In this document: piece after piece, positions 40,301-45,010 of the stretch
Layout of the letters: the number at the start of each line of letters is the position of its first letter
Numbering within the stretch: the stretch's first letter is position 1
From: Lumbricus terrestris
Taxonomy: Eukaryota; Annelida; Clitellata; Crassiclitellata; Lumbricidae
NCBI GenBank assembly: GCA_949752735.1
Contig: OX457044.1
Location: forward strand, 16,728,685 to 16,792,684
Length of the DNA: 64,000 nt
Reading direction: 5' to 3'
Made by a program: the position numbers and the translations under genes
The notes under the pieces: generated by a model
The model's database searches: none
The model's input: only the letters and a program-made list of their open reading frames with translations
What the model was told of the DNA's origin: nothing

Positions 40301-43300
40301 AAAGGATGGCATTTCTGAAAAATCTTGTAATTAAAAATCAATAGTCTGCACATTAAAGGAAGTCATTGGACGCGGCTGCAGGTCATTACAATAACTCATT
40401 AGTCAAATCATCAAAGTCCGCCAGTTACTGTAGTTGTGTGCCGCCGTTTCTGGAACAACAGGGTAATAAAAAGTCATTAGTAAGCACATCAAAGAAGTCA
40501 TTAGTCAGCACATCAAAGGACCCCGTTCCTGGGACAGCCGATCATAAAAAGTCATTAGTAAGCACATCAAAGAAGTCATTAGTCAGCAATAAAAAGCAAT
40601 TAGTCCCGTCAGTGGTAATTAAAAAGCAATTAGTCCCGTCAGTGGGGTAATTAAAAAGCAATTAGTCCCGTCAGTAGTAGTCATAAAGCAATTAAAAAGC
40701 AATTAGTCCCGTCAGTGGTAGTCGTAAAAGCAATTAAAAAGCAATTAGTCCCGTCAGCGGGGTAATTAAAAAGCAATTAGTCCCGTCAGTGGTAGTCATA
40801 AAACAATTAAAAAGCAATTAGTCCTGTCAGCCGGGTAATTAAAAAGCAATCAGTCCTGTCAGCCGTACTCCTTCACTACTGTTATAGATTTTTTCGCCAT
40901 TTGAAACCAGTTCCCAGAAAAATGGCGCCCCGTAAAACCGGTTTCTTCCGCCTTGACTGTTGATGTTGAGACGCTTCTAGATAGGAAAAAAAGCTCGTGC
41001 AGAGATGGTGCAATAAATTGAGTTTGCGAAATAAATAATTAAAATAATGCAATTAATCATTTGCTTCTGTGGAAGCTTTATGATGCTCTAGGTTTAAAAT
41101 AGCCGGCGAACTTGACAAAGCTTAACAAACGTTGGGCAGTTAATTTCGACAGAAGCAAAATAAAGTTAGATTGGCCATAACATTAAAGAATCAGTAAGCC
41201 TAAGTCTATATAGAAAACAATAATCGAGCTAATGTTTCAGGAATTTTTTAACTCTCTGATATCGGTTTTGCGTAGGTAGCAGTGGCGGCGCCAGGATTTA
41301 AATTTTGGAGGCTGAATCCTCGCGGAGGAAATGTTCAATTTTCCATTTTCATCCGCCAAGGCATTTTTTAGTCATTCGGTCGAAATCTCATGGAAATGTT
41401 CCATTTTCATCCGCCAAACATGTTACATTTTACATGTAAAAAACCGGATGGCCCTTTTGGGAGGCTTAGCTCCCGGAAGGCCTTTTTAGGGGGCGTAGCC
41501 CTCCCTATAATCCCCTCAGTCACCGCCACTGATAGGTAGTGCTACTATATGATTAGATATAGGCCTACATAGATTATGGGCTGATGCTCAGGTCACCTAA
41601 CTCTGAACTCAACTGTGTTGAGTTAAATCAATTTAAACAAAACTATATCATAAATCAATGCAAACGAATCTCCTAGTTTCCTCGAAGACGCGCTGCATAT
41701 AGAGGAAATACTTTCTGCTCTTATTTACATGTAGGCCTACATTCTATAACATCGTAATTATAATCCTGCAGCGCAGAAAATCCCTCTGATTAATTTCCTA
41801 CATAAAAGGTAACGCCATATGATTTTGTAATTACCATAGCAGGTGCAAATCACAATCGAATCATGAGGTGAAGCTGTTAGACTTAATGCACTGGAAATGT
41901 AGGCATTGATTGATTTAGTGATTGATTGATTGTTCGATTGATTGCAAGAACGACTGAAAGTACCGTGAAGGTACATGCTGACCATGTCGTCCATTTCGAT
42001 GGTCAGTTCCTTGGTCATCTTTTGGTCACCGTGACTGACATGTTCCTCGGCCAGTTCCTTCATGTGTTCCAGAAGCAGCTGCTTGAAGTCCTGCTCGGTC
42101 CGCGCTGCCAGCAGTCGCAGACGCAGGTCCATGTCAGCAAAGAGGGTCGAGAAGGTCCTGCCTGTCTCAAGGGCGTTCTTCGTTCCTTTCTATAAAGTCA
42201 ATCAATCAATCAATCAATTGATCAATCAATCGATCAATCAATCATTCGACAGAGAAATCATCAGGTATCGAGAGAATCAATGAAGAAAGATGAATCAGTT
42301 GATTGACTGATTGATTGATTGATTGAATGACTATTCAACTAATTGACTGATTGATTGGTTGATTGACTGACTGACTGACTAACTAATTGATTGATTGGTT
42401 GATTGACTGACCATTAAATTGATTAATTGACTGACAGATTGATTCCTGATTGACTGATTGATTAGTTGATTGACTGACTGAATGATTGACTGAAAATTGA
42501 TTGATTGACTGAATGATTGAATTATTGATTGATTAAGTGACTGATTGGTTGATTGACAGATTGATTGATCGATCGATTGATCAATTGATTGATTGATTGA
42601 TCAATTGATTGATTGATTGAATGATCACTTGATTGATTGATCGATCGATCGATTGATTGATTGATTTGTTGATTGATCGATTGATCAATTGATTGATTGA
42701 TTGATTGATTGATAAATTGATTGATTGATTGATTGATTGATCAATTGACTGATTGATTGAATGATCAATTGATTGATTGAATGATCAATTGATTAATAAA
42801 TTGATTGATTGATTGCTTGATCAATTGATTGATTGATTGAACCTCTTTCGTCGGGGTGATGATGAGTACGACGAACCAGACTTCCTGACTCGACCGACCG
42901 AGGTTGGCCGGTTGTCGCAGTCGGGCGATGGCGACGCTACGGCGCTGGACGGACGGAACCGTACACCTACAGCAGCAGCAGCAGCACACACACAAGACAA
43001 TGGTTGACTATAATAATTGTAGTCAAGAAGAACAGTGGCTTTGACAAAGGCATTGTTCCATCAGTCGTCTTTTTTGATTTTCGATGAATGGATCCATGAA
43101 CGAATAAATATTATATGAATGGATGTCTGTATTTCGGAATGCACGCGCATGTGTGCGTGCGAGTGTGTGTGTGTGTGTGACACTGTGTGTGTATGTGTGT
43201 GCGTGTGTGTGTGACACTGTGTGTATGTGTATGTGTATGATACTATACATGGGTGCATGTAATGCAGGAAGACAATCATTGTATTCATGCATGTATGTTT

Positions 43301-44484
43301 GATCGGAGTTTCACGCCGAAGCGCTGAGCAATTGTAAGTGAAGGACTTCGTGACCTGACAATTATCTTGTCGTATGTCCACTTTTGTGAATTCCGAGCAA
43401 ATCGAGTTTGAAATTTCGGAACTTTGGACGGAAATTTTTTAAAATGAGTGCAATAAAACATCAGGCACAAACGTCATATTAAAGCATCGACATTAATTAA
43501 AGGATGTTGCATTAAAATTAAACTGAAACTTAGAATGGTTTTTGTGAAATTTGGGAAAATGTTGTATAAAATGGATTTAAGTCAATTGCAAGTCATCCTG
43601 ACGAGAAAAAAAATTGAAAAAATTCAAATAATAAAAGAAAGCAATACACAATCATTTGAGACTTTGTTCGTTTCAATTTTCGCAAGTTTAATACCCTTTT
43701 TTAATCAAAGAACGTTTTTTATTCCCTGGACATACGACACTATGATAGAACGAAGTGGGATGTCATATCTCCTTCGTCCAATCAACGACGAGCTTTCTCG
43801 GACATACGACAATGTACGTTTAAACCGTGAATGCGGCACTGGAGATACGGAAAAATAAATTGGAGATACGACAAGGCAATCCTGAACATGGACATACGAC
43901 AAGTAGTTTTCGTTGAATATCTTTAAAACGACTTGTCGTATCTCTTAACTATTAAAAGTGATGAAAGAGAGGGAAATTTTTGCTACAAATCAAGTCTAAA
44001 CTCGATTTTGAAAAAAATGGACATACGACAAGATAATTGTCAGGTCACGACTTGCCAAAGGTTCTGACGCGGCGAGGTGGATTCGAACCTCGAACCTTCC
44101 AGCTTCAAGGCAATGACGCCACCACTTCACCACCGCGCCCCACATGTATGTATGTACATGTATGTATGTATGTATTTATGTATGCATGTATGCATGTATG
44201 CATGTATGCATGTATGTATGTGATGGTTGTATGTGTTGTTGTTTTAGGTTAGAGTCAATCTAAGTATACAAGCGAACGATGGATGAATGAATGGCGACGT
44301 TTACTCACAGAACGCAAAGCCACGATTGATCGTAGTCGAATGAACTGCCAGCGTACGTACGACAACTGCCCTGGATCGTCTTTGCCAACTGATGCACTGC
44401 ACAATAATTGCACATGCAGACAGAAAATAATAATATTACACAAGTCACTTCACCAATCCTCTCGCTCTCTCTCGCTCTCTCTCG

Positions 44485-44534
<50 letters not shown>

Positions 44535-44926
44535 GTCTCTCTCTGTCTCTCTGTCTGTCTGTCTCTCTGTCTCTGTCTCTCTGCCTGCCTGTCTGCAAGC
44601 CTCTGTCTCTCTGACTGTCTCCTCTCTCTGTCTCTCTCTGTCTCTCTCTCTCTCTCTGTCTCTCTCTGTCTCTCTGCCTGCCTGTCTGCAAGCCTCTGTC
44701 TGTCTGTCTCTCTCTCTTCCTTTGTCTGTCTACCTTTCTGTTTCTGTCTGTGTGTAACTGTCTGTGTGTTTCTCTTTCTCTGTGTCTTTATCTCTCTCTA
44801 TCTCAATCTCTCTCTCCCCTCTCTCTGTTTGTCTTTCTCTCTGTCTCTCTGTCTCTCTTTCCCTCTCTCTTTCTCTATCTCCCTCTTTGTCGCTGTCTCT
44901 GTCTATATGTCTATCTGCCTCTCTGT

Positions 44927-45010
<84 letters not shown>

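Larger units (their letters stand above)
33050..40880. mobile_element. 7.83-kb foldback-like element with very long inverted arms and a spliced cargo gene
   Basis: The ends are exact inverted copies beginning AGTAGTGAAGGAGTACGG and are flanked by a direct 6-bp duplication GTTATA (33044-33049 and 40881-40886). Arms run 33050-35767 (left) and 37832-40880 (right) and are near-identical: small shadow ORFs in one arm are repeated unchanged in the other, with only rare single-base differences. The outer part of each arm is built of tandem units, the inner part is unique. The centre (35768-37831) carries a two-exon gene. Family knowledge: foldback-type elements such as sea-urchin TU have outer tandem and inner unique domains; a 6-bp duplication with 5'-AG ends is described for Polinton/Maverick. 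No polymerase, integrase, ATPase or transposase is recognisable. It is therefore either non-autonomous or of an undescribed type. Arm identity implies recent insertion. Confidence 0.88.
37832..40880 (-). repeat. Right inverted arm of the 33-41 kb element
   Basis: Reverse complement of the left arm. It differs in two ways: it has two rather than three copies of the 79-bp unit, and 410 bp (37867-38276) interrupt the arm where the left arm is continuous. Without these, both arms are the same length (2604 bp from 38277 to the end). Confidence 0.9.
24410..41982 (-). other. 17.6-kb SLC4A11 intron between exons L and K
   Basis: The largest intron found; the others are 0.65-2.3 kb. Its size is mostly explained by mobile DNA: the 7.83-kb palindromic element, the 1.84-kb mariner, an hAT pair, LINE fragments, a SINE, a CA array and minisatellites. 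No additional SLC4A11 exon is needed, because exon L ends and exon K begins in phase 0. Confidence 0.8.

Noticed and set aside
33050..40880. Palindrome as an assembly artefact
   Set aside because: Direct GTTATA duplication outside the ends, a non-palindromic 2-kb centre with a gene, and a one-sided 410-bp block argue for a real element; long reads would still be welcome.
41964..41982. Alternative donor of exon L at G|GTACTT
   Set aside because: It would leave phase 1, whereas exon K starts in phase 0; ATG|GTCAGC keeps the frame.
43535..43858. 107-codon ORF inside the 701-bp MITE
   Set aside because: Runs over the repeated end motifs; no transposase features.
44070..44142. tRNA gene on the minus strand
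   Set aside because: A- and B-box-like words are present but no cloverleaf acceptor stem; it continues into a SINE body.
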